Assembly: GCF_023155095.1 (NCBI RefSeq)
Contig: NZ_JAKNDA010000001.1
Location: 620,001 to 684,000 of the forward strand
DNA length: 64,000 bases
From: Idiomarina aminovorans
GTDB lineage: Bacteria > Pseudomonadota > Gammaproteobacteria > Enterobacterales > Alteromonadaceae
Reading direction: 5' to 3'
Part shown: positions 44,319 to 52,428 of the stretch, piece by piece
Numbering within the stretch: position 1 is the first letter of the stretch
Layout: the number at the start of each line of letters is the position of its first letter
Made by a program: the position numbers and the translations under genes
The notes under the pieces: model-generated
What the model saw: the letters and a program-made list of their open reading frames with translations, nothing else
Database searches by the model: none
What the model was told of the DNA's origin: nothing

Positions 44319-46652
44319 ATGTTAGTGTTTCGACCAAACGCGTTATCTTTTGCAGTAACAAGCGCCCTGTTACTTGGGACCTCCTTCACCGTAAACGCCC
44401 AAGAACAAACAGATCAGCTTGAAACCATTATTGTGACAGCGCAAAAGTCAGAGCAAAGCCTTCAAGAAGTGCCCGACGCAGTCTCTGTTGTCGAAGGAAG
44501 CGCACTGGATCAACTGAATGTTGCAAATATATTTGACTTGAGCGATCAAGTACCCGGACTTGTGGTATCGAGCGTGCAAGGCTATCGCCCCTCTGTATCA
44601 ATTAGAGGCGTCGGCAATGAAATACCTGATAACGCTGGAACCAAGCAAGCTGTGGCATATCATATTGATGGCGTATTCATGGCCAATGATTATGCACTTT
44701 GGGCTGACTTGGTTGATATTGATCGTGTTGAGGTCACCCGGGGCCCCGACGGAACCATTTATGGAAATAGTTCGACAGGCGGAGCCATTAACGTGCACAC
44801 CAAAAAGCCTGACTTTATAAATGGTGATGGCTCATTATCAGCGACAATGGGTCAGTACGACACGATGAACTTTCGTGGTGCTACAACATTGAAGTTAGAC
44901 GACAATTTGGCAGTACGGTTTTCTGGATCTCACCGAGAGCATGACGGCTTCACAGAAAATAGAGCGCTTACGCATGATTATCGTTTAGATGATAAAAATG
45001 ACACGACAGTTAGAGCACAATTGCGTTGGCAACCCACTCAAGACTTCGATATCCAGCTTCAGCATATGCAATTCAGCTCAGATACGAATGGCCCTGCGCT
45101 GAAAGGCAATTTTGACTTAATTAGCGATGATCCTCGCGTGATTTACCACGATACCCGTGAATACTATAAATTAGACATGGATATGACCAGCTTGCATCTG
45201 AATTATGCTATGGACTGGGCTCAGTTACGCGGTATATTCAGCCAGCAAAACTACGACATGCGCCGTCGCCTGGATATGGATAGAAGCAGTTTGACTGCCA
45301 ATGATCCAGCACCATTTCCTTTGTCTGATGGTGAAGAGCCGACAAGTTTAGGAGAAGTTCCTATACCGGAATTTATCGGTAATTTGCGACAGGAAGATGA
45401 GTCCTATACGGCTGAAATCAACTTGATATCACCTGATGCAACGGCTGACTTAACATGGTTAGTTGGTGCTTTTTACCTTGATACTGAAATTTTCTCAAAT
45501 ACACGTAACTTTTACGACGGCGGCAGAGATGGCAACCCAGTCAGTGAAGTTGTTGCAGGACCCAATGTGTTCGACAATAATGCGGATATTGATTTCATAA
45601 ACTCTGACTTCCGTAATTTTCAATCGTATTCAGTTTTTGGCCAAGTAAGTTATGCGTTAACAGACGCACTGCGTGTTACGACTGGCTTACGTTATACTAA
45701 TAACGAGTTTTCTGATGAGCGTTGCAGTTTAAACTGTGTTCCCACTCGCTCTCTTATTACCAGTACACCATCTGATGAAACCGATAATGTGACAGGAAAA
45801 TTTGCCCTGGATTATCAGTTTACAGAGCACACTATGGGTTACGCATCTGTTGCAAGTGGCGTAAAACCAGCAGGCTCAAATAGCTCGAGCGACACGCGCT
45901 TTTTCCCTGAAAAATTTGATCAGGAAGAAATCATCGCTTACGAACTTGGTCTCAAAAATGATTTATTTGATAACCGGTTACGTTTAAATACCGCCGCTTT
46001 CTATTATGATTACAGTGACTATTTATTTGAATCAAGTGGTATTGAACGCTTTAACTCAGGCGCATCAAACTTGCCTGAAGCAGAAGTCTATGGCTTAGAA
46101 ATTGAGGCTCAGGCAAACCTCGGTAAAGGTTGGCGTTTAGATACCAACTTAACCTGGATGGAGTCAGAGGTCATTGAAGGACGCGATGCAATCGATAGAG
46201 CAGAAGCTGAAAATGCTTCAGTCGGATTGATCTTAGATGGAGCCCCAACCGAGGCGATTAACGCCGCCCGCGAGGCAACTGCTGTTAACTTAACGGGTAA
46301 CGAATTAGCGAAAACGCCAGATTTAGTCGCTAATATCCGATTAAGCTATACACATCAACTTAATAATGGGGCTACTTTAAGATCATCATTGGGCTATACA
46401 CACCGAGGTGACTATTTTGCTCGAGTGTTTAATTCTCCTGAACGTGATGTCGTAGAAAGCTATGATATCGCCCATTTAAATGTGAATTACATTCCTTCAC
46501 ATGGTAATTGGGATTTAGAGCTGAATGTGCGTAACTTATTCGACGACGACTCTGTTGCCTCTGTTCATACCGATACATACGGTGTAGGAGTCACCAGTGC
46601 ACAATACTTAGCGCCGCGTGTCGTGACACTTCAGGCTAGTTACCTCTTCTAG
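44319..46652 (+). CDS. TonB-dependent outer-membrane receptor
   Basis: A 777-residue outer-membrane transporter. After a signal peptide (ALLLGTSFTVNA), a TonB box (ETIIVTAQK) and plug domain are clear (SLQEVPDAVSVVEGS, SIRGVGNE, DLVDIDRVEVTRGPDGTIYGNSSTGGAINV). The beta barrel extends to the last residues, ending QASYLF with the terminal Phe of barrel proteins. The plug resembles the FecA/CirA-like group with Caulobacter-type EVTRGPxGTLYG motifs. The substrate is not identifiable; pairing with a secreted 5'-nucleotidase suggests uptake of a phosphate ester or nucleoside product. An IS5-family element is inserted 11 bp past its stop. Confidence 0.93.
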   Translation: MLVFRPNALSFAVTSALLLGTSFTVNAQEQTDQLETIIVTAQKSEQSLQEVPDAVSVVEGSALDQLNVANIFDLSDQVPGLVVSSVQGYRPSVSIRGVGNEIPDNAGTKQAVAYHIDGVFMANDYALWADLVDIDRVEVTRGPDGTIYGNSSTGGAINVHTKKPDFINGDGSLSATMGQYDTMNFRGATTLKLDDNLAVRFSGSHREHDGFTENRALTHDYRLDDKNDTTVRAQLRWQPTQDFDIQLQHMQFSSDTNGPALKGNFDLISDDPRVIYHDTREYYKLDMDMTSLHLNYAMDWAQLRGIFSQQNYDMRRRLDMDRSSLTANDPAPFPLSDGEEPTSLGEVPIPEFIGNLRQEDESYTAEINLISPDATADLTWLVGAFYLDTEIFSNTRNFYDGGRDGNPVSEVVAGPNVFDNNADIDFINSDFRNFQSYSVFGQVSYALTDALRVTTGLRYTNNEFSDERCSLNCVPTRSLITSTPSDETDNVTGKFALDYQFTEHTMGYASVASGVKPAGSNSSSDTRFFPEKFDQEEIIAYELGLKNDLFDNRLRLNTAAFYYDYSDYLFESSGIERFNSGASNLPEAEVYGLEIEAQANLGKGWRLDTNLTWMESEVIEGRDAIDRAEAENASVGLILDGAPTEAINAAREATAVNLTGNELAKTPDLVANIRLSYTHQLNNGATLRSSLGYTHRGDYFARVFNSPERDVVESYDIAHLNVNYIPSHGNWDLELNVRNLFDDDSVASVHTDTYGVGVTSAQYLAPRVVTLQASYLF

Positions 46653-46663
46653 AGAAACGCCTA

Positions 46664-47547
46664 GGGCGTGTTGATCTTTCGTGATTAGTTTTTGAGCGGC
46701 ATGGTAAAGAGTTATAATTTGTTTCGCCAAAAATAAACTAACAACTCAATACCATGCCGAGACTAATGCTAACTGATAAGCGGTGGAAAAAGCTACTTCA
46801 AGTAATGAAGAGCACAGGCCGCATTTACAATAAACCAGAACACAGAATGACGTTTGAAGGGATATTATTCCGGCTGAGAACCGGAATTCCGTGGCGTGAC
46901 TTGCCATCGGAATTTGGTGATTGGAGCGCGGTTTATCGCCGGTTCAATTTGTGGTCGAAGAAAGGTTTATTAAATATGTTATTCAATGAGTTAGCAAAAC
47001 TATCTGATTACGATTGGGTCTTTGCTGACGGCTCTATTGTTAAAGCTCATCAGCATAGTACCGGAGCGGCTACCGTGGATAATGAGTGCATTGGAAAGAG
47101 CCGAGGTGGTAACTCTACAAAAATTCATTTAGCCGTGGATAGTGGCGGCCTTCCTATTTATTTTGAACTATCAGAAGGCCAGAGAAATGACATAGCTCGG
47201 GCTCAAAGTCTGGTAGACCATTTGAGGGAAGTAAACATTTTCGTAGGCGACAAAGGATACGATAGTGACGCATTGAGGAAATATGTTGAAGTCAAAGGAG
47301 GGACTTCAGTCATACCCAAACGTAATTATGGCCAGGATATAGACAAAGACAGTGTCGATTGGTGCCTATATAAATATAGGCATTTAGTTGAAAATGCGTT
47401 CGCACGAATAAAACATTATCGTTCAATATCAACCAGGTATGAAAAGTTAGCGAGAAATTATGCCAGTATGGTGTCACTGGCATTTTCATTGATGTGGCTA
47501 CCGATGTATTGCTGAACAAAATATGTACAGGAAAGATCAACACGCCC
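46664..47547 (+). mobile_element. Intact IS5-family insertion sequence (884 bp)
   Basis: Perfect 17-bp terminal repeats GGGCGTGTTGATCTTTC / GAAAGATCAACACGCCC bound the element. TA flanks both ends (46662-46663 and 47548-47549), matching the TA target duplication of the IS427-type IS5 subgroup. One full-length transposase frame is inside. It sits precisely between the TonB receptor stop and the integrase stop, so it interrupts neither. The same ends occur on the MITE at 41817-42079. Confidence 0.93.
46754..47515 (+). CDS. IS5-family (IS427-like) transposase
   Basis: A 253-residue DDE transposase in a single intact frame. The N-terminal DUF4096-type region has YNKPEHRMTFEGILFRLRTGIPWRDLPSEFGDW. 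The acidic triad is likely D in VFADGSIVKAHQHS, D in IFVGDKGYDSDALR and E in RHLVENAFARIKHYRSI. Many IS427-type elements split this protein into two frames joined by frameshifting; here it is continuous. It is the likely trans-acting enzyme for the nearby MITE. Confidence 0.95.
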   Translation: MPRLMLTDKRWKKLLQVMKSTGRIYNKPEHRMTFEGILFRLRTGIPWRDLPSEFGDWSAVYRRFNLWSKKGLLNMLFNELAKLSDYDWVFADGSIVKAHQHSTGAATVDNECIGKSRGGNSTKIHLAVDSGGLPIYFELSEGQRNDIARAQSLVDHLREVNIFVGDKGYDSDALRKYVEVKGGTSVIPKRNYGQDIDKDSVDWCLYKYRHLVENAFARIKHYRSISTRYEKLARNYASMVSLAFSLMWLPMYC

Positions 47548-48845
47548 TAAAAACTAGCTGTATTTTTTTGACTCCCCCACCACTCCATCATCTCAACTCG
47601 TTCATCCCAGTACTCAGCCTTATGTGAATAAGCGCCCTTCACCTTGTTCTGTTCAACGTGTGCTAATTGGCGCTCAATGGCATCAGAGCGAAACTTCTGA
47701 TCGCTCTCATGCAAAGTTGACGATGCCATAGTTCTAAAGCCATGCGGCACAGCTTTCTCCTTCAAGCGTCCATCGGGGTAATGAGCATTATCCTGGTATT
47801 TGAGGTAGGTTTTAGCAATCTTACCGTCTTTTGTATCCTTAGCTTTGGGAAAGTAGCCCATTTTGAACATTGCCTGGCGCATTGTATTGTCGGACATAGG
47901 CTCATCGGGCTTTGTCTCAGACGGGAATAGCAACTCATCGTGACCGGTAATGCGTTTGATGCGTTTAATTACCTCAAGGGCCTGGGCTGATAACGGAACG
48001 TCATGTGGCCGCTTCATCTTCATACGCTCTGCAGGAATAGACCAAACCTTGTTATCAAAGTCAAACTCTTCCCACTTAGCGCCTCTTAGCTCTCCAGAAC
48101 GAACAAACGTCAGTATCAACAGTTCAATGGCTAACGCTGTAAGCTCCCTACCCGTCTCTTTATATTTGGCTAAATCAGAAAGAAAGAATGGAAGGTTATT
48201 AATATCTAACGCCTCTCTATGCACGACAGCCTTCGAAATAACTTTGACCGGTCGTAACAACCGAATGTCGACATCATCCTCAAGCGAATACTGGTCTACT
48301 ACATATTCGAACAAGCGCTGTGTATCATCCGCTACTCGCTTAGCTGTCTCATGATGCCCCTTCGCCTGGATGCTTTCAATTAAACGTCTTACATCTTCTT
48401 TACGGACGTCAGTGATTTGTTTATTTCCGAGCTTGTTCAAAATTCCTTTTTCAAGCCGCTGCCATACCCTGGTTTTATGGGATTTAGACCAAGCCCTGGC
48501 TGTAGCCTGAGATTGATACTCTAACCATTTCGCAGCATAAAACCGTAAATTATTATCATTATCGTTTGCAAAGGTTTTTTCGGTAGGATCAATGCCATCA
48601 GCCAGCTTAGCCTTTGCCCTGGTTGTTGCATCTTTTGCCTCTTTGAGACTTACATCAGGAAATACACCCAGCGCCAGCGTTTTCTGCTTGCCGCTGAAGC
48701 GATACTTTAAACGCCAGTACTTGCTGCCATTCTTCTTCACCAATAGCCGCAAGCCACTGCCGATCGAATACCACTCATCTTTATCGCCAGGCTTTAATGC
48801 TTCAACTTGCTTATGTGTTGTTATTGCAGGCTTTTCTGTGGGCAT
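47547..48845 (-). CDS. P4-type tyrosine integrase
   Basis: A 432-residue site-specific recombinase of the kind that inserts islands into tRNA genes. The N-terminal DUF4102 arm-binding domain reads LKPGDKDEWYSIGSGLRLLVKKNGSKYWRLKYRF. The core-binding domain follows. The catalytic residues are Arg in TFVRSGELRGAKWEEFD, His/Arg in VPHGFRTMAS and Tyr in VKGAYSHKAEYWDERVEMMEWW. The gene starts 162 bp from the 3' end of tRNA-Leu(UAA), the usual position for an element integrated there. Its TAG stop straddles the IS5 junction, but the pre-insertion sequence would also have read TAG. Confidence 0.93.
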   Translation of the reverse strand: MPTEKPAITTHKQVEALKPGDKDEWYSIGSGLRLLVKKNGSKYWRLKYRFSGKQKTLALGVFPDVSLKEAKDATTRAKAKLADGIDPTEKTFANDNDNNLRFYAAKWLEYQSQATARAWSKSHKTRVWQRLEKGILNKLGNKQITDVRKEDVRRLIESIQAKGHHETAKRVADDTQRLFEYVVDQYSLEDDVDIRLLRPVKVISKAVVHREALDINNLPFFLSDLAKYKETGRELTALAIELLILTFVRSGELRGAKWEEFDFDNKVWSIPAERMKMKRPHDVPLSAQALEVIKRIKRITGHDELLFPSETKPDEPMSDNTMRQAMFKMGYFPKAKDTKDGKIAKTYLKYQDNAHYPDGRLKEKAVPHGFRTMASSTLHESDQKFRSDAIERQLAHVEQNKVKGAYSHKAEYWDERVEMMEWWGSQKNTASF

Positions 48846-49006
48846 GGTGCTACATCCTGTATACCGAATTGAGATAGCACCAAAAGTAGCACCAAGTGGT
48901 CGTATTTTTCAATAGGTATTAGTAAACCAGGAGAGACTAGATTTGGCTCAAAGGCCTTTATTTTAAAGAAGTTATAGACTTTAGGAGACTGCTGTAAAAT
49001 CGGAAT
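48846..49006. promoter_or_regulatory. Integrase leader between integrase and tRNA-Leu
   Basis: A 161-bp spacer with no gene. Close to the integrase start the GGTGCTA / TAGCACC words recur (about 48845-48851, 48872-48878 and 48886-48892), a short inverted and direct repeat set that could be integrase arm or operator sites. The attachment core is expected at the tRNA 3' end (49007 onward). Confidence 0.4.
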
Positions 49007-49093
49007 TGGTGCCCGGGGCCGGACTTGAACCGGCACGAACTTGCGTTCGAGGGATTTTAAATCCCTTGTGTCTACCAATTCCACCACCCGGGC
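49007..49093 (-). tRNA. leuZ: tRNA-Leu (UAA anticodon)
   Basis: 87-nt class II tRNA with a long variable arm. The acceptor GCCCGGG pairs with CCCGGGC, the anticodon stem AGGGA/TCCCT holds the loop TTTAAAA (anticodon TAA), the T loop reads GGTTCAAGTCC, and CCA is encoded. Its 3' end faces an integrase gene, and the same tRNA position follows pgsA-glyW-cysT in E. coli. Confidence 0.97.
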
Positions 49094-49118
49094 ACTAAAT
49101 AAAAGTGTTTTCGAATAA

Positions 49119-49192
49119 TGGAGGCGGGTCCCGGAGTCGAACCGAGATCCACGGATTTGCAATCCGCTGCATAGCCATTCTGCCAACCCGCC
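49119..49192 (-). tRNA. cysT: tRNA-Cys (GCA anticodon)
   Basis: 74-nt tRNA. The acceptor GGCGGGT pairs with ACCCGCC, the anticodon stem GCGGA/TCCGT has loop TTGCAAA (anticodon GCA), the T loop is GGTTCGACTCC, and the gene ends TCCA. It is the middle gene of the Gly-Cys-Leu tRNA operon. Confidence 0.97.
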
Positions 49193-49198
49193 AGAATT

Positions 49199-49274
49199 TG
49201 GAGCGGGAAACGAGATTCGAACTCGCGACCCCAACCTTGGCAAGGTTGTGCTCTACCAGCTGAGCTATTCCCGC
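49199..49274 (-). tRNA. glyW: tRNA-Gly (GCC anticodon)
   Basis: 76-nt tRNA. The acceptor GCGGGAA pairs with TTCCCGC, the anticodon stem CAACC/GGTTG has loop TTGCCAA (anticodon GCC), the T loop is AGTTCGAATCT, and the gene ends TCCA. It is first in the operon, just after a strong promoter. Confidence 0.97.
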
Positions 49275-49292
49275 ACCGTCATCTGCCGTGGC

Positions 49293-49320
49293 ATTCTACT
49301 GTCTAATCGATTTCAGTCAA
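49293..49320 (-). promoter_or_regulatory. Sigma-70 promoter of the tRNA Gly-Cys-Leu operon
   Basis: On the minus strand, -35 TTGACT (49320-49315) and -10 TAGAAT (49298-49293) are separated by 16 bp. A GC-rich discriminator (GCCACGGC) follows, as in stringently controlled stable-RNA promoters. Confidence 0.75.
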
Positions 49321-49370
49321 TGATTTTTTATCAATTTCGTGACTGTTTGCACAAATTTGCGGCAAAGCTG

Positions 49371-49919
49371 TTAATTTCTGGTCAATTCGCTCTTTGCCCC
49401 GCGCAAATATTCCCACATTGACCAAAGGGTGAGAACAAAAGCGGCGTAGAATAAAAACATCGATAGCCAATAAATATAAATATTGGCGTTCCAGAGTAAC
49501 CCAATCAATGCAATCATCTGTGCGACGGTTTTCCATTTGCCCAAGTTTGAAACAGCCACTTTTGCTCTGTGACCACTTTGAGCCATCCATTCACGTAACG
49601 CGCTCACAATGAGCTCACGGCAAATCATTGTCAGTGCCGGAATCGTAATAAAAACAGAGTTGTAGTCTTCTACAATAACAACTAACGCCGCCACCACCAT
49701 GGCTTTATCGGCTACAGGGTCAAGAAACTCACCAAACTTAGTGGACTGATTAAAACGCCGGGCAATATAACCGTCTAACGCATCGGTAATAGCTGCTAAC
49801 CAAAAAATAAAAGCCGCCCAAAAACGGGCATCTATCATTGGTAAATAGAAAACCACCAGAAATACCGGAATAAGTACTATCCGAAAGCTGGTTAAAATAT
49901 TAGGGATATTCCACTTCAT
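49371..49919 (-). CDS. pgsA: CDP-diacylglycerol-glycerol-3-phosphate 3-phosphatidyltransferase
   Basis: Makes phosphatidylglycerolphosphate, the committed step to phosphatidylglycerol and cardiolipin, in the inner membrane. At 182 residues it matches E. coli PgsA. The CDP-alcohol phosphotransferase motif is DALDGYIARRFNQSTKFGEFLDPVADK, with every required D, G, A and R in place. About four to five membrane segments are present. It lies 23 bp after uvrC and upstream of the tRNA operon, the same order as in E. coli. Confidence 0.96.
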   Translation of the reverse strand: MKWNIPNILTSFRIVLIPVFLVVFYLPMIDARFWAAFIFWLAAITDALDGYIARRFNQSTKFGEFLDPVADKAMVVAALVVIVEDYNSVFITIPALTMICRELIVSALREWMAQSGHRAKVAVSNLGKWKTVAQMIALIGLLWNANIYIYWLSMFLFYAAFVLTLWSMWEYLRGAKSELTRN

Positions 49920-49942
49920 TATCCGCTGATTCCTTATTGTTT

Positions 49943-51781
49943 TTACTCATCACGAAATGAGTAATAGATTTTCTCTGCCAATGCTCGGCTAATACCAGGT
50001 ACGCTGGCTAATGTCTCAATACTAGCGTTTTTTACCTCTTGTAATCCACCTAGATTTTTTAATATTGTCTGCCGGCGCTTTGCACCAACCCCTTCAATCT
50101 GCTCCAGAGTTGAGGTTTTCTTTACCTTTGCCCGTTTTTGTCGGTGCCCGGTTATAGCAAAGCGGTGCGATTCATCGCGAATGTGCTGAATTAAATGAAG
50201 TGCACTGGCATCTTTACTGAGCGGAATGGTTTCATGACTACCCGCCATTATTAAAGTTTCGAGTCCCGGTTTACGCGACTCCCCTTTAGCCACACCAATT
50301 AAAACCGGCGCTTCTTTGCCCCAGTCACTGAAATAGTTCTCCGCCTGAGCTAATTGCCCTTTACCACCATCAATAAACAAAATATCCGGCAAGTTCCCCT
50401 GCTCTTTTGCATTGTCATAACGTTTGGCCAGAGCTTTTGACATTGCTGCATAGTCATCCCCCGGAGTTATACCGGTAATATTATAACGGCGATAATCCGA
50501 CTTTTTAGGGCCGTTTTGATCAAATACAACACAAGAAGCCACCGTTTGTTGACCCATTGTATGGCTAATATCAAAACATTCCATCCGTTGTATTGGCACA
50601 CCAAAATCCAGTACTTGCTGCAATGCCTGCGTGCGACGGTTCATTGTGCTTTGCTGATTCAGTCTGCTTTCCAGCGCATTAACTGCATTTTTCTGAGCAA
50701 GAGACTGATACTGACGCTTGTCCCCTCTCACATTACTTTGCAGTTTAACCGGTTGCGAAAGCGCGTCACTCATTACCTTGGCTAATACCTGGTCGGGCTC
50801 TATATCGCTTGGCAAGACCACTTCCTTTGGAATTTTACGCCCCGCCGTGTCCGATAAGTAAAATTGCAGTAAAAAAGCTCTCAACACTTCATCACTCGGG
50901 GTATCTGCCGGAACTTTAGGAAAGTAGCTGCGACTTCCCTGCAAATGGTTATCTCTGATAAATAGCATTTGTACGGTGGTCATACCGTTATCCCGAGCCA
51001 AGCCAATAACATCTAGCTCTTGTTGGCTACCAGTAACCGAATTACGCTCCTGAGTTTTTCTTAACGCAGCAATTTGGTCACGGAACCGTGCGGCCCGCTC
51101 AAAGTCCAGGTTTTCACTGGACTTTTCCATTTTACTCATCAGTTCATCGATAACCTGCTGATTTTTACCTTGTAAAAACTGTTTTGCCAGCATCACTTGT
51201 TCACTATATTCCTCATCGCTACAAACATTAACGCAGGGCGCAAGGCAGCGTTTTAGCTGATACTGCAAACAAGGGCGCGTGCGGGCTCGATAATAAGAGT
51301 CCTGACACTGACGAATTGGAAACAGCTTCTGCAGCAAGTTTAAGCTTTCTCGTACAGCAGAGCCGTTAGGAAACGGGCCGAAATAATCCCCTTTTGTGCG
51401 GCGCGCTCCTCGATGAAAGCCCAACCTGGGGTGTTGATGCGCTGTTAAAATAATATAGGGGTAAGATTTATCATCACGTAACAGTACGTTGTAACGCGGC
51501 CTGTATTTCTTAATAAAAGAATTTTCTAATATTAAGGCTTCGGCCTCGGTATTAGTAACGGTGACATCCATGGTAGCAATTTGCTTAACCAAAACCTGTG
51601 TCTTCATTCGGTCTACTTTTTCCCGAAAGTAGCTGGACACACGTTTTCTTAAATCTTTTGCTTTTCCGACATAGATCACGTCACCCGAATCATCGTACAT
51701 CCGGTAAACGCCGGGTTGATGAGTCAGGTGACGAAGAAAGCTGTCGCTGTCAAAATGTTTTTGTTGATTACCTTCGGTCAT
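49943..51781 (-). CDS. uvrC: Excinuclease ABC subunit C
   Basis: Makes the dual incisions in nucleotide excision repair. At 612 residues it is full length. The GIY-YIG nuclease domain is at the N-terminus (QPGVYRMYDDSGDVIYVGKAKDLRKRVSSYF). A Cys-rich segment follows (RPCLQYQLKRCLAPC), then the UVR domain near residue 210 (LDFERAARFRDQIAAL). The RNase H-like domain comes next (RMECFDISHTMGQ, LFIDGGKGQL), and a helix-hairpin-helix pair closes the protein. The ATG overlaps the stop of the uvrY-like gene by 4 bp, so translation is probably coupled. Confidence 0.97.
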   Translation of the reverse strand: MTEGNQQKHFDSDSFLRHLTHQPGVYRMYDDSGDVIYVGKAKDLRKRVSSYFREKVDRMKTQVLVKQIATMDVTVTNTEAEALILENSFIKKYRPRYNVLLRDDKSYPYIILTAHQHPRLGFHRGARRTKGDYFGPFPNGSAVRESLNLLQKLFPIRQCQDSYYRARTRPCLQYQLKRCLAPCVNVCSDEEYSEQVMLAKQFLQGKNQQVIDELMSKMEKSSENLDFERAARFRDQIAALRKTQERNSVTGSQQELDVIGLARDNGMTTVQMLFIRDNHLQGSRSYFPKVPADTPSDEVLRAFLLQFYLSDTAGRKIPKEVVLPSDIEPDQVLAKVMSDALSQPVKLQSNVRGDKRQYQSLAQKNAVNALESRLNQQSTMNRRTQALQQVLDFGVPIQRMECFDISHTMGQQTVASCVVFDQNGPKKSDYRRYNITGITPGDDYAAMSKALAKRYDNAKEQGNLPDILFIDGGKGQLAQAENYFSDWGKEAPVLIGVAKGESRKPGLETLIMAGSHETIPLSKDASALHLIQHIRDESHRFAITGHRQKRAKVKKTSTLEQIEGVGAKRRQTILKNLGGLQEVKNASIETLASVPGISRALAEKIYYSFRDE

Positions 51782-52428
51782 CTACCTTCAAACTGAATTA
51801 AGTCGACAAGACCCGACTGAATTGCAAGATGGGATAATTGTACATCACCATCGATGCTGAGTTTAGAGAAAATCCGATAACGAAAGGTATTAATTGTTTT
51901 ACTGCTTATGCATAAGTGCCGGGCAATTTCTCTTACGCGAATACCGCGACTGAGCATTTGGGCAACTTGCAGTTCCCGTTCACTTAGCATATCAACCATC
52001 GTTTTTTGTTCCTTGGAACGAGGGTTTTGTGCCAGATAAGCAGCAACCGGAGCGGCAACGTATATGTTACCTTGTTTCAATGAACGAATGGCATGAACTA
52101 AATCGGCGCTGTCGCATGAGTCCAGTAAGTATCCGTCGACAACGCTAATACCGCATTGAAAATCGAGTATATCTTGTTGATTACTGCCCCAGACAATCAA
52201 TTTTAAGTCGCAATGACGACGTTTTAGCCGACGCCATTGTTCTACGGTTGCTGCACCACCTAACTGACTGCATAGAACGACAATGGCGTCTTCATACTCG
52301 TAACAAGCGCGACGTAAATCGGCAATTCTTGTTACTGTGAGAATCTGATCACTGTAGTGTTTCTGTAAAACAGAGGCCATACCGGCGCTGATTATAGGGT
52401 TTGGGATAGCTAAAATAATACGGTTCAT
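51778..52428 (-). CDS. uvrY: GacA/UvrY-like regulator with degenerate receiver domain
   Basis: A 216-residue protein in the uvrY position directly before uvrC. The C-terminal LuxR-type HTH is strongly GacA-like: LSERELQVAQMLSRGIRVREIARHLCISSKTINTFRYRIFSKLSIDGDVQLSHLAI. The N-terminal half has receiver length but not its chemistry. The DD pair of UvrY (VDDH) is AIPN, phospho-Asp54 (VLMD) is VLCS, the conserved Thr (MLTV) is VWGS, and the Lys in GYLSKG is replaced in GYLLDS. Canonical phosphorylation by BarA/GacS is therefore not possible. Ribosome site AAGGAA precedes the ATG at 52428. Orthology to uvrY rests on the HTH and synteny. Confidence 0.85.
   Translation of the reverse strand: MNRIILAIPNPIISAGMASVLQKHYSDQILTVTRIADLRRACYEYEDAIVVLCSQLGGAATVEQWRRLKRRHCDLKLIVWGSNQQDILDFQCGISVVDGYLLDSCDSADLVHAIRSLKQGNIYVAAPVAAYLAQNPRSKEQKTMVDMLSERELQVAQMLSRGIRVREIARHLCISSKTINTFRYRIFSKLSIDGDVQLSHLAIQSGLVDLIQFEGR

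Noticed and set aside
35840-48845. A second copy of the tRNA-Leu 3' end as attR
   Set aside because: I looked by eye for the acceptor/T-arm sequence at the likely left boundaries and between IS elements and found no convincing direct repeat; a computed search is needed.
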